A DNA stretch of 64,000 nucleotides from Cryptosporangium arvum DSM 44712 (GTDB lineage Bacteria; Actinomycetota; Actinomycetes; Mycobacteriales; Cryptosporangiaceae). Both the position numbers and the translations under genes were made by a program. Of the stretch, positions 24,853-33,822 are shown one piece after another. The stretch is taken from assembly GCF_000585375.1 (NCBI RefSeq), contig NZ_KK073874.1, positions 8,963,913-9,027,912 of the forward strand. Reading direction: 5' to 3'. The notes under the pieces are model-generated. The model was not told the origin of the DNA. It made no database searches and saw only the letters and a program-made list of their open reading frames with translations. How positions within the stretch are numbered: position 1 is the stretch's first letter; each line of letters opens with the position of its first letter.

Positions 24853-24917
24853 ATTACAACGGGCACTTCGTTTTATCGAGATGCGGCTGCGGACGGGGCT
24901 CTGTGAGGATGGCGCCG

Positions 24918-25568
24918 ATGACTCTCTCGATCCTCGACTGGCAGGGCTGGCGAGACGTCGCCGCGACCCTGTCCGTCGCCCCCGGCGTCCATGAACCTTC
25001 GGCTTTCTCGGCCCTGCTGGCCAGCACGTTGTCCGACGTCGAGGGCAAGACGCTCGTCGACGCCGGCAGCGGAGCCGGGCTGATCGCGATCGCGGCGCTG
25101 CGGTACGGGGCGCGCCACGTCGTCGCGGTGGACTCGGACGCTGCCGCGCTCGCCGTGACGGCCGAGAACGTCGAGCGGGTCGGTGGGCCCGACGCCCGCG
25201 CGCGGTTGTCGCTGTGGCAGGCCGACTTCGCCGAGCTGGGGCTGCTGCGCGCCGACGTGCTCGCGGTCAACCCGCCCCAGCGCCCCACCGCGGTGCTGGG
25301 CGGCGTCGAACCGGGGCAACGCCACCTGCACGTCGGCGGCGGTGACGACGGGCTGCAGACGATCCGGCTCGTGCTCCGGCACGCCCGCTGCTTCGAAGTA
25401 CGCACCACCGCGGCCGACGTCCTGCCGGTGACCGCCGCGCTCGCGATCGACGGCTGGGCCCCGCCGGAGCGTCTGACGCAGGCCACGCTGCCGATGCACC
25501 CGGCGTGGGAGCCACTCACCGGCAGCCGCGAGGCGCTCGTCAACGTCTGGTCGCTGCCGGCCACATGA
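24918..25568 (+). CDS. Class I SAM-dependent methyltransferase (PrmA/HemK-like)
   Basis: The 216-residue protein has motif I VDAGSGAGLIAIAAL, acidic VDSDAAAL and VLAVNPPQRP, an NPPx motif typical of enzymes that methylate nitrogen in proteins or nucleic acids. The following GGDDGLQTI block fits HemK/PrmA-like folds. ATG 24918 is spaced normally from GTGAGG; ATG at 24909 is too close. Confidence 0.82.
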   Translation: MTLSILDWQGWRDVAATLSVAPGVHEPSAFSALLASTLSDVEGKTLVDAGSGAGLIAIAALRYGARHVVAVDSDAAALAVTAENVERVGGPDARARLSLWQADFAELGLLRADVLAVNPPQRPTAVLGGVEPGQRHLHVGGGDDGLQTIRLVLRHARCFEVRTTAADVLPVTAALAIDGWAPPERLTQATLPMHPAWEPLTGSREALVNVWSLPAT

Positions 25569-26509
25569 TTGGTCGGCTCGGTTGCCGCAGGCGTAGTCGT
25601 GGCGGTCGGTACGGCCGCCCTCACCACCGGCGCGGCCGACGCCACGCCGGGGCACCGGTCTGGTCACGACCGCGCAGGTCACCGACGCGAGCCCGGCGGC
25701 GTGGTTCTCGAACACCGCCGACCGTGGGCAGCAGGACGACATCGCCCGTCAGTACCTCCAGGTCACCGAGCCCGACGTGATCCTCGGTGGTGGCGAGGAC
25801 TGGTGGCTGCCCGCCGGCACCCCCGGCGCGTTCCCCGACAAGCCCGCCGAGGACCCCACCGAGGCCAGCAAGGGCACGAAGGGCAACCTGATCGAGGCGG
25901 CGAAGAAGAGCGGCTACACGTACGTCACTTCGGCCTCCGCGCTCAAGTCCGCCCGGGGTGACAAGCTGCTCGGCCTCTTCTCCAAGGGGGATGTTCCAGC
26001 AGAAGGAAGAGGGCAAGGGCGACGTCTACCAGCCGGTCGTGCCGCTCGCCGACATGACGACGAAGGCGCTGTCGACGCTCTCGAAGGACAAGGACGGCTT
26101 CTTCCTCTTCGTGGAGGAGGAGGGCGTCGACGAGTTCTCGCACGAGAACAACGGCACGCAGATGCTCAAGTCGATGGCCGAGCTCGAGAAGGCCGTCAAG
26201 GTCGCCAAGGCCTATGTGAACGAGCACCCCGACACGCTGCTCGTCATCACCGGTGACCACGACTGCGGCGGCGCCACGGTCGAGGCCGCGGAGGACACCG
26301 CGGACGAGTCGGGCGACGGCATCTCCAAGGAAGACGGACCGTTCGCGATCGCCGGCAGCCAGCACAAGTTCGTGATCGACTGGACGACGAGCGGCCACAC
26401 CGGCGTGAACGTGCCGGTCACCGCGTCGGGCCCGTACGCGTCGTCGTTCACCGGCGAGCACGCGAACACGTACGTGCACGAGGTGCTCGCGAAGATCCTC
26501 ACCAAGTGA
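25569..26509 (+). pseudogene. Broken alkaline phosphatase gene (PhoA type)
   Basis: A signal-peptide-like stretch (VGSVAAGVVVAVGTAALTTG) is in one frame. Mature sequence resumes in a second frame at about 25656 (ITARQYLQ-type text: QQDDIARQYLQVTEPDVILG). A third frame carries the rest from about 25990, after a GGGGG run at 25986-25990. The segment expected to hold the catalytic Ser is missing. Late metal ligands survive: EEGVDEFSHENN, TGDHDCGG and TSGHTGVNVPV. One deletion and two frame changes make it inactive. Confidence 0.85.
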
Positions 26510-26552
26510 CGCCGGGCGGGGCACGCCTTCCGAGGGCCGTGCCCCGCTCCGG

Positions 26553-27269
26553 TCATCTCGCCGGACCGGGCGCGATCTGCTCGCCATCCCAGCGGACGTT
26601 CACCTTCGTCGCGCCGTCGTCGAACTCCAACCGGATGGTCCGGCCATCGAGCGCGAGGCCGGTGAGGTCCTTCGTGTCGCTCGGCTCACTCGTCTGCAGC
26701 CCGGGACCGGCAACCGTCAGGTCCGGCAGGTCACCGGTGAGGACCACGAGCCACGCCCGGCTGGTGCCACCGCCCTCTCCGACGCAGCCGAGCTCGGCGA
26801 CGTAATCGGGGCGGTCGTCACCGGTGACGTCTCCGCGCACCGGCCTCGGGGCGTCGCCGATCCAGTAGCTGAACACCGTGTCCAAGCGGTCGACGAACGC
26901 ACTGGCTTCCTTGAACGACACGGTCGGACCGCCGCAGCTGTCCTCCGGCAGCGCGGAGAAGTCGATCGTGACGTCGTCGAGCGGGCCGGCGGGTGTCTTG
27001 GTGGGCGTCGGCGGGGGCGAGGCACTGCTGGAAGACGGTGCCACCGCGGGCACCAGCCGGTGTTCGGGCTCGCCCCCGCGGAACAGACCCGCACCCAGCG
27101 CGACGAGCAGCACGAGCCCGCACGCGATCGCCGCCCGCCGCCGGCGCCGACGCCTCGTGACGATGGCGCGCACCGCCGCCCCGTCCCCGGTCGGGTAGGT
27201 CGGCACCGCGCGATACCGGTAGGCCGCGAACTCCGCCGTCATGCGGGTGTCGCTGTCGTCGATGCTCAC
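26553..27269 (-). CDS. Sigma-linked membrane protein with DVTGD motif
   Basis: The 238-residue protein has a cytoplasmic N-terminus, an Arg-rich stretch, one membrane helix (about 48-64), a Ser/Pro/Thr linker and an outer domain with RGDVTGDDRPDYVAELGC. Its GTG overlaps the stop of the ECF sigma gene as GTGA. The place and topology suit an anti-sigma factor, but no zinc-binding HxxxCxxC is seen. It resembles the protein at 33-629. Confidence 0.75.
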   Translation of the reverse strand: MSIDDSDTRMTAEFAAYRYRAVPTYPTGDGAAVRAIVTRRRRRRRAAIACGLVLLVALGAGLFRGGEPEHRLVPAVAPSSSSASPPPTPTKTPAGPLDDVTIDFSALPEDSCGGPTVSFKEASAFVDRLDTVFSYWIGDAPRPVRGDVTGDDRPDYVAELGCVGEGGGTSRAWLVVLTGDLPDLTVAGPGLQTSEPSDTKDLTGLALDGRTIRLEFDDGATKVNVRWDGEQIAPGPAR

Positions 27270-27757
27270 TGACTCGCTCCTTCCCGCTGGTCGAGTGCCG
27301 TGGCCAGACGCGTCCGGCCGCGGTGCAACCACGACTTGACCGTCCCGACCGGCACCCCTTCCCGAGCCGCGATCTCGTCGACGCCGAGGTCGGCGAGGTA
27401 GTGCAGAACGACGACGCGGCGATGGGCGTCGGGCAGCGTGGCCAGCGCGCTGACCAGGTCCACCCGGCCGGGATCGGGGGGTGGCACCACCTCGGTCCGG
27501 TACCGCAACCGGTGCGTCAGCGCGGTACGCAGCCGACGCCAGCGGCTGATCGCCAGCCGGTGCGCCACCATGTGCACCCACCCGGCCGGGTTGTCGTAGC
27601 TCGACACCTGTGACCAGCGATTCCAGGCACGGCAGAAGGCCTCTTGGGCGATGTCCTCGGCCTCGGCCCGGTCACCGAGGTACAGCGCGATCTGCGCGGC
27701 GACGATCGCGTAGTGCCTGGTGTAGAACTCGTCGAACTGCTGCTCGGCGGATGCCAT
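27266..27757 (-). CDS. ECF sigma factor (SigE/SigM-like)
   Basis: The 163-residue sigma factor has region 2 (LGDRAEAEDIAQEAFCRAWNRW) split from region 4 (VDEIAAREGVPVGTVKSWLHRGR) by a short linker. ATG 27757 gives a standard N-terminus (FDEFYTRHYAIVAAQI). It is coupled to the membrane protein downstream, which may hold it inactive. Confidence 0.92.
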   Translation of the reverse strand: MASAEQQFDEFYTRHYAIVAAQIALYLGDRAEAEDIAQEAFCRAWNRWSQVSSYDNPAGWVHMVAHRLAISRWRRLRTALTHRLRYRTEVVPPPDPGRVDLVSALATLPDAHRRVVVLHYLADLGVDEIAAREGVPVGTVKSWLHRGRTRLATALDQREGASQ

Positions 27758-27808
27758 ACCTCGTGCACGCGTGGCCCGGCGGCCAGGTTGCACCCCGGTG
27801 AAAGTTGA

Positions 27809-28522
27809 TCAGCGGCGCGCGAGCGCGTACCGGAACCGATTGTGGAAACGGTAACCACCGGATTCGGTGCGGAACGGCCGCGCCGCTTCGACCACCAGCG
27901 GGGCCGAATCCGGGTCCTCCCCGAACAGGATCGCGGCGACCAGCGCGTTCTCGTCCGGCACCTCGAACGGCACGTCGATCAAGCCGGATTCGACGACGTC
28001 CGCACCGACGTCGGCGAGCAGCTCGGCCAGCCCGTCCGGCAGCCGCAGCTCACCGTCGATACCGGGCTCGTCGTTGAGCGCGGCGTCGATGGCGTCGAGT
28101 TCGTTGCCGGAGCGTTCGGCCCAGTTGGCCACGGCGACCCATCCTCCGGGCGCGGCGACCCGCAGCAACTCGGCCGCGGCGGCGTCCGGGTCGTCGGCGA
28201 ACTGCAGCGCGTTGATCGCCGTCACCACGTCGAACTCGCCGTCCGGCCACGGCAGCGACTCCGCGTCGGCGAGCCGCACGTCGGCCTCCGGCGCGGCCCG
28301 GCGGGCCAGGTGCACCATCCCGTCGGCGGGGTCCACACCGGCCACTCGCACGCCGCGCCCGGCGAGCTCGGTCAAAAACTCACCACTGCCGCATCCGACG
28401 TCGAGCACGCGCGAGCCCGGGCCGACGGCAGTGGCACGCACGAACAGCTCCCGTACCGGGGCCGCGAACGACCCCCACCACCGCGCCCATTCCTCGGCAA
28501 CAGGCGACCAGTCTTCCCCCAC
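27809..28522 (-). CDS. Class I SAM-dependent methyltransferase
   Basis: The 237-residue protein has VLDVGCGSGEFLTELA (motif I), GVDPADGMVHLAR, FDVVTAINALQFADDP and GGWVAVANW, the UbiE/Methyltransf_11 plan. Small-molecule methylation is expected. Start is GTG at 28522. Confidence 0.9.
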   Translation of the reverse strand: MGEDWSPVAEEWARWWGSFAAPVRELFVRATAVGPGSRVLDVGCGSGEFLTELAGRGVRVAGVDPADGMVHLARRAAPEADVRLADAESLPWPDGEFDVVTAINALQFADDPDAAAAELLRVAAPGGWVAVANWAERSGNELDAIDAALNDEPGIDGELRLPDGLAELLADVGADVVESGLIDVPFEVPDENALVAAILFGEDPDSAPLVVEAARPFRTESGGYRFHNRFRYALARR

Positions 28523-28564
28523 CCTTCAGACCTTATCTCCGAAGGCGTAACGGGTTCTCAGGTG

Positions 28565-28945
28565 TCAGAGCGTAACCACGACACCGATCATCGGCGGGCG
28601 CCGCATGCGCACCAGGCGTGCGAACGCGTTGCCGATGCGGGACATCAGGTAACGGTCAGCGAGCAGCTTCCGCGCCCGCGCCGTGCCGGTGTCGTCGAGC
28701 AGGCGCGCGGTGCCGGACGCCGTGGGCGCGCCCGGCGCGATCTTGCCCCGCACGTCGCACGCCACGACCTCGACCTGCGGGTTGTTGCGGATCCGCTTGA
28801 CCTTCCACGACTCCGCCTCGGTGACGATCCACAGTTCACCGTCGTGCGGCACCTGCCAGACCGGGGTCGCCACCGGGGTGCCGTCTTTGCGGTAGGTCGT
28901 CAGGCTGATGTGTTTGCTACGCGCGATCTCTTCCGCGGCGGTCAT
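28565..28945 (-). CDS. PPOX-class F420-dependent oxidoreductase
   Basis: The 126-residue split-barrel protein has SLTTYRKDGTPVATPVW and ELWIVTEAESWKVKRIRNNP, typical of the actinobacterial family that binds F420 or FMN. It probably reduces an unknown substrate using F420H2. Confidence 0.88.
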   Translation of the reverse strand: MTAAEEIARSKHISLTTYRKDGTPVATPVWQVPHDGELWIVTEAESWKVKRIRNNPQVEVVACDVRGKIAPGAPTASGTARLLDDTGTARARKLLADRYLMSRIGNAFARLVRMRRPPMIGVVVTL

Positions 28946-28964
28946 TCCACCAGGGTACGGCCAG

Positions 28965-29093
28965 TCAGCGCAGCCACCACTGCGGACTCGTCAGCACGAT
29001 CGGCAACTGCCGGTCGGCCCCGCCACGCCGGTGGCGACCCCGGTAGTGCTGCCGGGCGGCCGCGCGTTTCGCCGCGATCGATCGTCGGGTCAC
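28965..29093 (-). CDS. Possible small basic protein
   Basis: A 42-codon frame starts with GTG overlapping the stop of the upstream gene as GTGA. The product begins TRRSIAAKRAAARQHYRG and ends SPQWWLR, strongly basic with two Trp. Coupling and position support it; no homologue is recognised and no other evidence is available. Confidence 0.4.
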   Translation of the reverse strand: MTRRSIAAKRAAARQHYRGRHRRGGADRQLPIVLTSPQWWLR

Positions 29094-29467
29094 GCCGCCA
29101 CCCCCGGCACGTCTTCGAGCTGGAACCACACCGGGAGGCCACGGTCGCGTGCGATCGCGACGTCCTGGTCGGCGCCGGTGGAGGCACCGGGGAGACGCAG
29201 GACGGCATCGCAGTGCTGCAGGAGGCGCTGCGCGGTCGGGTACATGATCTGCTCGGCGACCGGGTCCAGCGGCCCGGAGCCACCGGCACCGTGCAGAACC
29301 GGCAGCGCGACCCACTCGCCGATCATCGGCACGTGACCGGCACGGAAGATCGGCCACGCGGCCTCTTCGAGTTTCCGCAGGTTGGAGGCCATCAGTTCGG
29401 GATCGTCACCGGTGCCCGACCGATACGGGCCGGCGATCAGAATGAGGAGTGGCTTGCTCGTCGTCAT
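29090..29467 (-). CDS. DUF4406/nucleoside-deoxyribosyltransferase-like protein
   Basis: The 125-residue protein opens with LLILIAGPYRSGTGDDPELM and contains CDAVLRLPGASTGADQDVAIAR, a Rossmann-like pattern of DUF4406 and nucleoside 2-deoxyribosyltransferases. It is divergent from a DeoR regulator only about 48 bases away, suggesting shared control and a role in nucleoside or sugar metabolism. Confidence 0.75.
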   Translation of the reverse strand: MTTSKPLLILIAGPYRSGTGDDPELMASNLRKLEEAAWPIFRAGHVPMIGEWVALPVLHGAGGSGPLDPVAEQIMYPTAQRLLQHCDAVLRLPGASTGADQDVAIARDRGLPVWFQLEDVPGVAA

Positions 29468-29515
29468 GAACGTTAAGCTACAGGCAAAAACGTGCAGAAA
29501 CAAGAAGGAGTCTGA

Positions 29516-30271
29516 ATGCTCGCCGCGCAACGCCAGGAGCTCCTGCTCCGGCGGCTGGAGTCCGAGGGGCGGATCGTCGCCAAAGACATCGCCGCTGAGC
29601 TGCAGATATCGGAGGACAGCATTCGACGGGACCTTCGCGAGCTGGCCGCCGCCGGGCTGTGTCAACGCGTCTACGGCGGCGCACTGCCGGTCTCCCCGGC
29701 CATTGCCGACCTACAAACACGCACAAACGTGCAACCGGACAGCAAACTTCGGGTAGCCACCCGCGCTGCCCGCCTCATCACGCCGGGCACCACCGCGATC
29801 CTCGACGGCGGCACGACCGCGCTGGCCGTCGCCCGGTCCCTGCCGCCGGACCTGCGGGCCACGATCGTCACGCACAGCCCCACGGTCGCGTCCGCGCTCG
29901 TCGACCACCCGACCGTCGAGATCCACGTCATCGGCGGACGCATCTTCAAGCACTCCGCGGTCGCTTGCGGAGCCGCCGCTGTCGAGGCCGCAGCGGGCAT
30001 CAACGCGGACGTGTTCCTGATGGGCGTCACCGGGGTGCACGCCACCGCCGGGCTGACCACCGGCGACGCCGACGAGGCCGCGATGAAGCGCGCGCTGTCC
30101 CGGCGTGCGGCCGACACCTACGTGCTGGCCAGCGCCGAGAAGATCGGAGCCGCGTCCCGCTTCGCCGTGCTGGGGCCGGGCGACGTGGCGGGCATCATCA
30201 CCGACGTGGCCCCGGACCATCCGACCCTGCGCGACCTCACCGCCGCCGGCATCAACGTCCTCACTGCTTAG
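29516..30271 (+). CDS. DeoR/GlpR family transcriptional regulator
   Basis: The 251-residue regulator has an N-terminal helix-turn-helix (AAELQISEDSIRRDLRELAA, then VYGGAL) and a sugar-phosphate-binding ISOCOT domain with LDGGTTALAVAR and TDVAPDH. It probably controls the divergent DUF4406 gene and may be released by a phosphosugar. AGAAGGAG lies before the ATG. Confidence 0.93.
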   Translation: MLAAQRQELLLRRLESEGRIVAKDIAAELQISEDSIRRDLRELAAAGLCQRVYGGALPVSPAIADLQTRTNVQPDSKLRVATRAARLITPGTTAILDGGTTALAVARSLPPDLRATIVTHSPTVASALVDHPTVEIHVIGGRIFKHSAVACGAAAVEAAAGINADVFLMGVTGVHATAGLTTGDADEAAMKRALSRRAADTYVLASAEKIGAASRFAVLGPGDVAGIITDVAPDHPTLRDLTAAGINVLTA

Positions 30272-30282
30272 GAGCGCGACTC

Positions 30283-31110
30283 GTGGAAGACCCGGCACGA
30301 CTCGGTACCAGCGTCCTGTCTGACGGCCGCCGACTCGCGTGGAGCGAATGGGGGCCGGCCGATGGACGCCCGGTGCTCCTGTTTCCCGGCGCGGCGACGA
30401 GCCGGTGGCTCGGGTTGGCCGCCGGTGTTCCGGATGCGCTGCGCGCCCGCGTGATCTCGATCGATCGGCCCGGTCTCGGCGCCTCCGATCCCGCCCCCGG
30501 TCGTTCGCTGCTCGACTGGGCCGACGACGTCGCAGAGCTCGGCCTCGACCGCCCGGTGGCGATCGCGTACTCCCAGGGCGCGCCGTTCGGGCTGGCCTGC
30601 GCTCACCGCGGTGTGATCTCGGCGCTCGCGGTGGTCTCCGGTACCGACGAGCTAGCGGCGCCCGCGGTCTGCGATCGCCTGCGGCCCGACGTCCGAACGT
30701 TGGTGCGGTTGCCGGAGGCGGAGGCCCGGGAGGCCTTCGCGGTCGTGGCGGACCCCGACACCATGATCGAGATGGTGCTCTCGATGAGCTCCGACGCCGA
30801 TCGAGAGATCTACACCGAACCGTCGTTCACGGCGGCCTACCGGCGAGCGCTGACCGAAGCGTTCGCGCAGGGCACGGACGGGTACGTGACCGACACGCTG
30901 CTGTCGACGACCCGGTGGCCGTTCGACCCCGCGGAGATCCGCGTGCCGGTGACGCTCTGGTACGGCGCCCGCGACACCAGCCCGGTGCATTCGCCGGACT
31001 TCGGCGCTTCGCTCGCGCGGCGAATCCCCGGCGCGACCCACCACATGCTGCCCGACGAGGGCGGAGCGCTGCTGTGGACCCGCGGCTGCGACATCGTGGG
31101 AAGTCTCTAG
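30283..31110 (+). CDS. Alpha/beta hydrolase
   Basis: The 275-residue enzyme has VLLFPGAATSRWLG (oxyanion region), nucleophile elbow AYSQGAPFGL and LWYGARDTSPVHS with late ATHHMLPDEG His. GGAG at 30271-30274 precedes GTG 30283, and the gene is 11 bases behind deoR, likely in one transcript. Its stop overlaps the convergent sigma gene by 4 bases. Confidence 0.86.
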   Translation: MEDPARLGTSVLSDGRRLAWSEWGPADGRPVLLFPGAATSRWLGLAAGVPDALRARVISIDRPGLGASDPAPGRSLLDWADDVAELGLDRPVAIAYSQGAPFGLACAHRGVISALAVVSGTDELAAPAVCDRLRPDVRTLVRLPEAEAREAFAVVADPDTMIEMVLSMSSDADREIYTEPSFTAAYRRALTEAFAQGTDGYVTDTLLSTTRWPFDPAEIRVPVTLWYGARDTSPVHSPDFGASLARRIPGATHHMLPDEGGALLWTRGCDIVGSL

Positions 31111-32300
31111 CCGAGTTCGCGCTCCAGGAAAGCACGTTCGGCGGCGTTGTCGGTGAGCGTGAGAGCACGGGCGTACTCCTCGCGGGCTTCGGCGTCGCGG
31201 CCGCAGCGGCGTAGGAAGTCGGCCTTCGTCGCCGGGAGGTACTGGTACCGCGCGAGTTCGCCGCTCGCCTCGATCGGCTCCAGCGCGGCGAGCCCGGCCG
31301 CGGGCCCTGACACCATCGCCACCGCGACCGCCCGGTTCAACGCCACGACCGGCGTCGGCCAGGTTCGCAGCAGCGCGTCGTAGAGCGTCAGGATCTGGGG
31401 CCAGTCGGTCTCGGCGTAGGTCGGCGCCTGGGCGTGCAGCGCCGCGATCGCGGCCTGCAGCGTGAACCGGCCGGGTGGGCCCGCCCGGAGCGCGGAGAGG
31501 ACCAGGCGATCGGCCTCCGCGATGAGCGCGCGATCCCAGGCCGACCGGTCCTGGTCGGCCAGGCGGAGCAGCCGTCCCGCCGCGTCCGTGCGGGTGCTCT
31601 CCCGGCTCTTGTGGACGACGAGCAACGCGACGAGCCCGGTGGCTTCGGCCTCGCCCGGCAGCAGCGCGTGCAGCATCCGAGCCAGGTCGAGCGCGCACTC
31701 GGCCACGTCGGTCCGCACGAGCGTGTCGCCGGACGGCGCGGTGTGGCCGGTGGTGCCGAGCAGGTGGACGGCGGTCAGCACGTCGTCGAGCCGGGCCGGG
31801 AGTTCGTGCTGCTCCGGCACCCGGTACGGGATCCGTGCGGCCGCGATCTTCTTCTTGGCCCGCGTGATTCGCGCGGCCATCGTCGGCTCCGGGACCAGGA
31901 ACGCCGACGCGACGTCCGCGGTGCTGACCCCGCACACCAGGCGCAGCGTCAGCGCGATCCGTGCCTCGGGCGCCAGCGCGGGATGGCAGCAGGTGAAGAC
32001 CAGGCGGAGCCGGTCGTCGGACACGATTTCCCCCTCCCGCTCGATCAGCAGGGGCAGCTTCGAACGCAGCGTCTGCTCACGCGCGAGGGCGTTGAGCGCC
32101 TTGTTCCGGGCCGCGGTGGTGAGCCAGGCCCCGGGGCGGTCCGGCACGCCGTCACGCTCCCACGCGACCAACGCGGAGACGTACGCGTCCTGGACGCACT
32201 CCTCGGCGAGATCGAGATCGCGCGTGACGCGCACCGTCGCGGCGAGCACCCTGGCCCACTCGCGGCGGTGCGCGTCAGCAACGGCGTGCTCGGCTCTCAG
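31107..32300 (-). CDS. ECF sigma factor with C-terminal TPR-like domain, module B
   Basis: The protein of about 397 residues has sigma-2 (DLDLAEECVQDAYVSALVAW), sigma-4 (VSTADVASAFLVPEPTMAAR), the block ITRAKKKIAAARIPYRVP and the long C-terminal domain. No ATG, GTG or TTG lies at the expected N-terminus. A CTG at 32300 overlaps the TGA of the upstream DGPF gene as CTGA, and the same arrangement is seen in module C. CTG initiation is therefore proposed. The operon is SRPBCC, DGPF, sigma. Confidence 0.88.
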   Translation of the reverse strand: MRAEHAVADAHRREWARVLAATVRVTRDLDLAEECVQDAYVSALVAWERDGVPDRPGAWLTTAARNKALNALAREQTLRSKLPLLIEREGEIVSDDRLRLVFTCCHPALAPEARIALTLRLVCGVSTADVASAFLVPEPTMAARITRAKKKIAAARIPYRVPEQHELPARLDDVLTAVHLLGTTGHTAPSGDTLVRTDVAECALDLARMLHALLPGEAEATGLVALLVVHKSRESTRTDAAGRLLRLADQDRSAWDRALIAEADRLVLSALRAGPPGRFTLQAAIAALHAQAPTYAETDWPQILTLYDALLRTWPTPVVALNRAVAVAMVSGPAAGLAALEPIEASGELARYQYLPATKADFLRRCGRDAEAREEYARALTLTDNAAERAFLERELG

Positions 32301-32641
32301 TCGAGCACCTGGAAGTCGACCAACGGACGCACTTCGACGCCGCCGGTGACGATCGGCGTGAGCTTCGCCAGCTCCAGCGCGTGGTCGAGGTCTCGGGCCT
32401 CGAGGACGTAGACGCCGGCCAGCGCTTCCTTCGTCTCGACGAACGGCCCGTCGGTGAGCAGGCCGCCACGGATGACCGTGGCCGTCGACGAATCCTGGAA
32501 ACCCAGGCCGGCGACGACCCGGCCGCCCTGGTCGGCGATGCGATCGGGGAGCGTCAGGTGCCCGTTCATCACCTCCGGGGGTAGCTCCTCCGGGGGCACG
32601 GCCTCGTAGATGAAGACCGCGTACTGGGGTTTGCTGCTCAT
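32297..32641 (-). CDS. YCII-related DGPF protein, module B
   Basis: The 114-residue protein has LLTDGPFVETKEALAGVYVL. It overlaps the SRPBCC gene upstream (ATGA) and the sigma gene downstream (CTGA), so all three are translationally linked. Confidence 0.91.
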   Translation of the reverse strand: MSSKPQYAVFIYEAVPPEELPPEVMNGHLTLPDRIADQGGRVVAGLGFQDSSTATVIRGGLLTDGPFVETKEALAGVYVLEARDLDHALELAKLTPIVTGGVEVRPLVDFQVLD

Positions 32642-33273
32642 GCGGACACCGCCTCGGTGGTGGCCAGGCTGTCGAGCCAGGCGTGCCAGTCGTCGCTCTC
32701 GTCAAAAGTGTGGACCGAGACACCGACGGAACCGTCCCAGGCGTCGCGACCGAACACCCGGATGATGACGTCGTCGGCGTGCAGCCCGAGAAAGTGCGTG
32801 CTCTCGTAGTAGACCGCACCGCGATCACGCACGCGGGCGCACACCTCGGCGAACGAGCCGGGGACGTCGATCTCCCGGCAGCGGGCCGGCCGTCCGGCGA
32901 ACCAACGCAGGTAGGCCTCCAGGCTGCGGAGGTAGAACTCGGTGTGCGCCGAGCCCTGGTCGTAGACGACGTCGTCGGCGAGGTCCGGGCTGGTGTGCGT
33001 GAAGTGCAGGTGAGTGCTGGTTCCGGCGGCCTCCAGCCGAATTTCGAGCTCGTTGAACCAGCCGTTCTCGTTCTCGGCCCGCGTGCGGAAGTGCCGGCCG
33101 GGCAGCCACGCGGTGACGAACCCACCGCCCGGGGTGAGCCCGCGCTCGGTGCCGCCGAGGCGCGGCTCGTAGTCGACCTGCCACTGCCAGGCGGCGGTGT
33201 GGCGGGTGATCGCCTCCCAGGTCGTGGTGGCGTCGGCCGGGAGCGTGCCGTCCCAGCGATAGGTCTCGGGCAT
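32638..33273 (-). CDS. SRPBCC (AHSA1-like) domain protein
   Basis: The 211-residue protein begins YRWDGTLPADATTTWEAITR, the START/SRPBCC opening, and continues with WQWQVDYEPRLGGTERGLTP and a hydrophobic-cavity pattern. It may bind a hydrophobic ligand. It is first in the operon that encodes DGPF and sigma proteins of module B. ATG 33273 is chosen because family similarity starts there. Confidence 0.82.
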   Translation of the reverse strand: MPETYRWDGTLPADATTTWEAITRHTAAWQWQVDYEPRLGGTERGLTPGGGFVTAWLPGRHFRTRAENENGWFNELEIRLEAAGTSTHLHFTHTSPDLADDVVYDQGSAHTEFYLRSLEAYLRWFAGRPARCREIDVPGSFAEVCARVRDRGAVYYESTHFLGLHADDVIIRVFGRDAWDGSVGVSVHTFDESDDWHAWLDSLATTEAVSA

Positions 33274-33342
33274 CTGTCGATCTCCGTTTCGTTCGAACCG
33301 TTCCGTCAATGACGACCGACGACGAGGACGAAAATCGACAGC

Positions 33343-33822
33343 ATGAGTTATCCACCTCCGCTGTACGACGGAGAACACGGGGAACTGACCGCGACCTACC
33401 GGCGGCCCGACGCGAAGCCGGAGCTGACCTACCCGAACGGCAACACCGTGCACTACCTGGCCACTTCTGAATCGACCGGCGGGCTGTTCGGGCTCTACCG
33501 GTGGGACATGGGGCCGGAGCCGAGCGGTCCCGGGCCCCATTTCCACCGATCGATCGCCGAGTCGTTCTACATCCTGTCGGGCCGCGTCCGGATCTACGAC
33601 GGCACGCGGTGGATCGAAACGTCACCGGGCGACTGGGTGCACGTGCCCATCGGGGGTGTCCACGGGTTCCGCAACGAGTCCGGAGAGCCGGCGTCGATGC
33701 TGCTGCACTTCGCGCCCGGCGCACCCCGCGAGGGCTACTTCGAAGGGCTGCTGGACTTCGGCTCGATGTCCGCGGAGGAGAAGGAAGAGTTCTACCGCGA
33801 GCACGACAACTTCTGGCTCTAG
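33343..33822 (+). CDS. Cupin domain protein
   Basis: The 159-residue protein has cupin motif 1 (GPHFHRSIAESFYILSGRVR: two His, Glu) and motif 2 (PGDWVHVPIGGVHGFRN, His). A metal-bound beta-barrel is expected; it may be a dioxygenase, isomerase or sensor. It is divergent from the SRPBCC gene, 69 bases away. Its stop overlaps the convergent esterase by 4 bases. Confidence 0.9.
   Translation: MSYPPPLYDGEHGELTATYRRPDAKPELTYPNGNTVHYLATSESTGGLFGLYRWDMGPEPSGPGPHFHRSIAESFYILSGRVRIYDGTRWIETSPGDWVHVPIGGVHGFRNESGEPASMLLHFAPGAPREGYFEGLLDFGSMSAEEKEEFYREHDNFWL

Noticed and set aside
31107-33125. 672-codon sigma-like frame
   Set aside because: Only the part from 32300 downward matches the sigma family. 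The upstream part is antiparallel-frame noise across the DGPF and SRPBCC genes.
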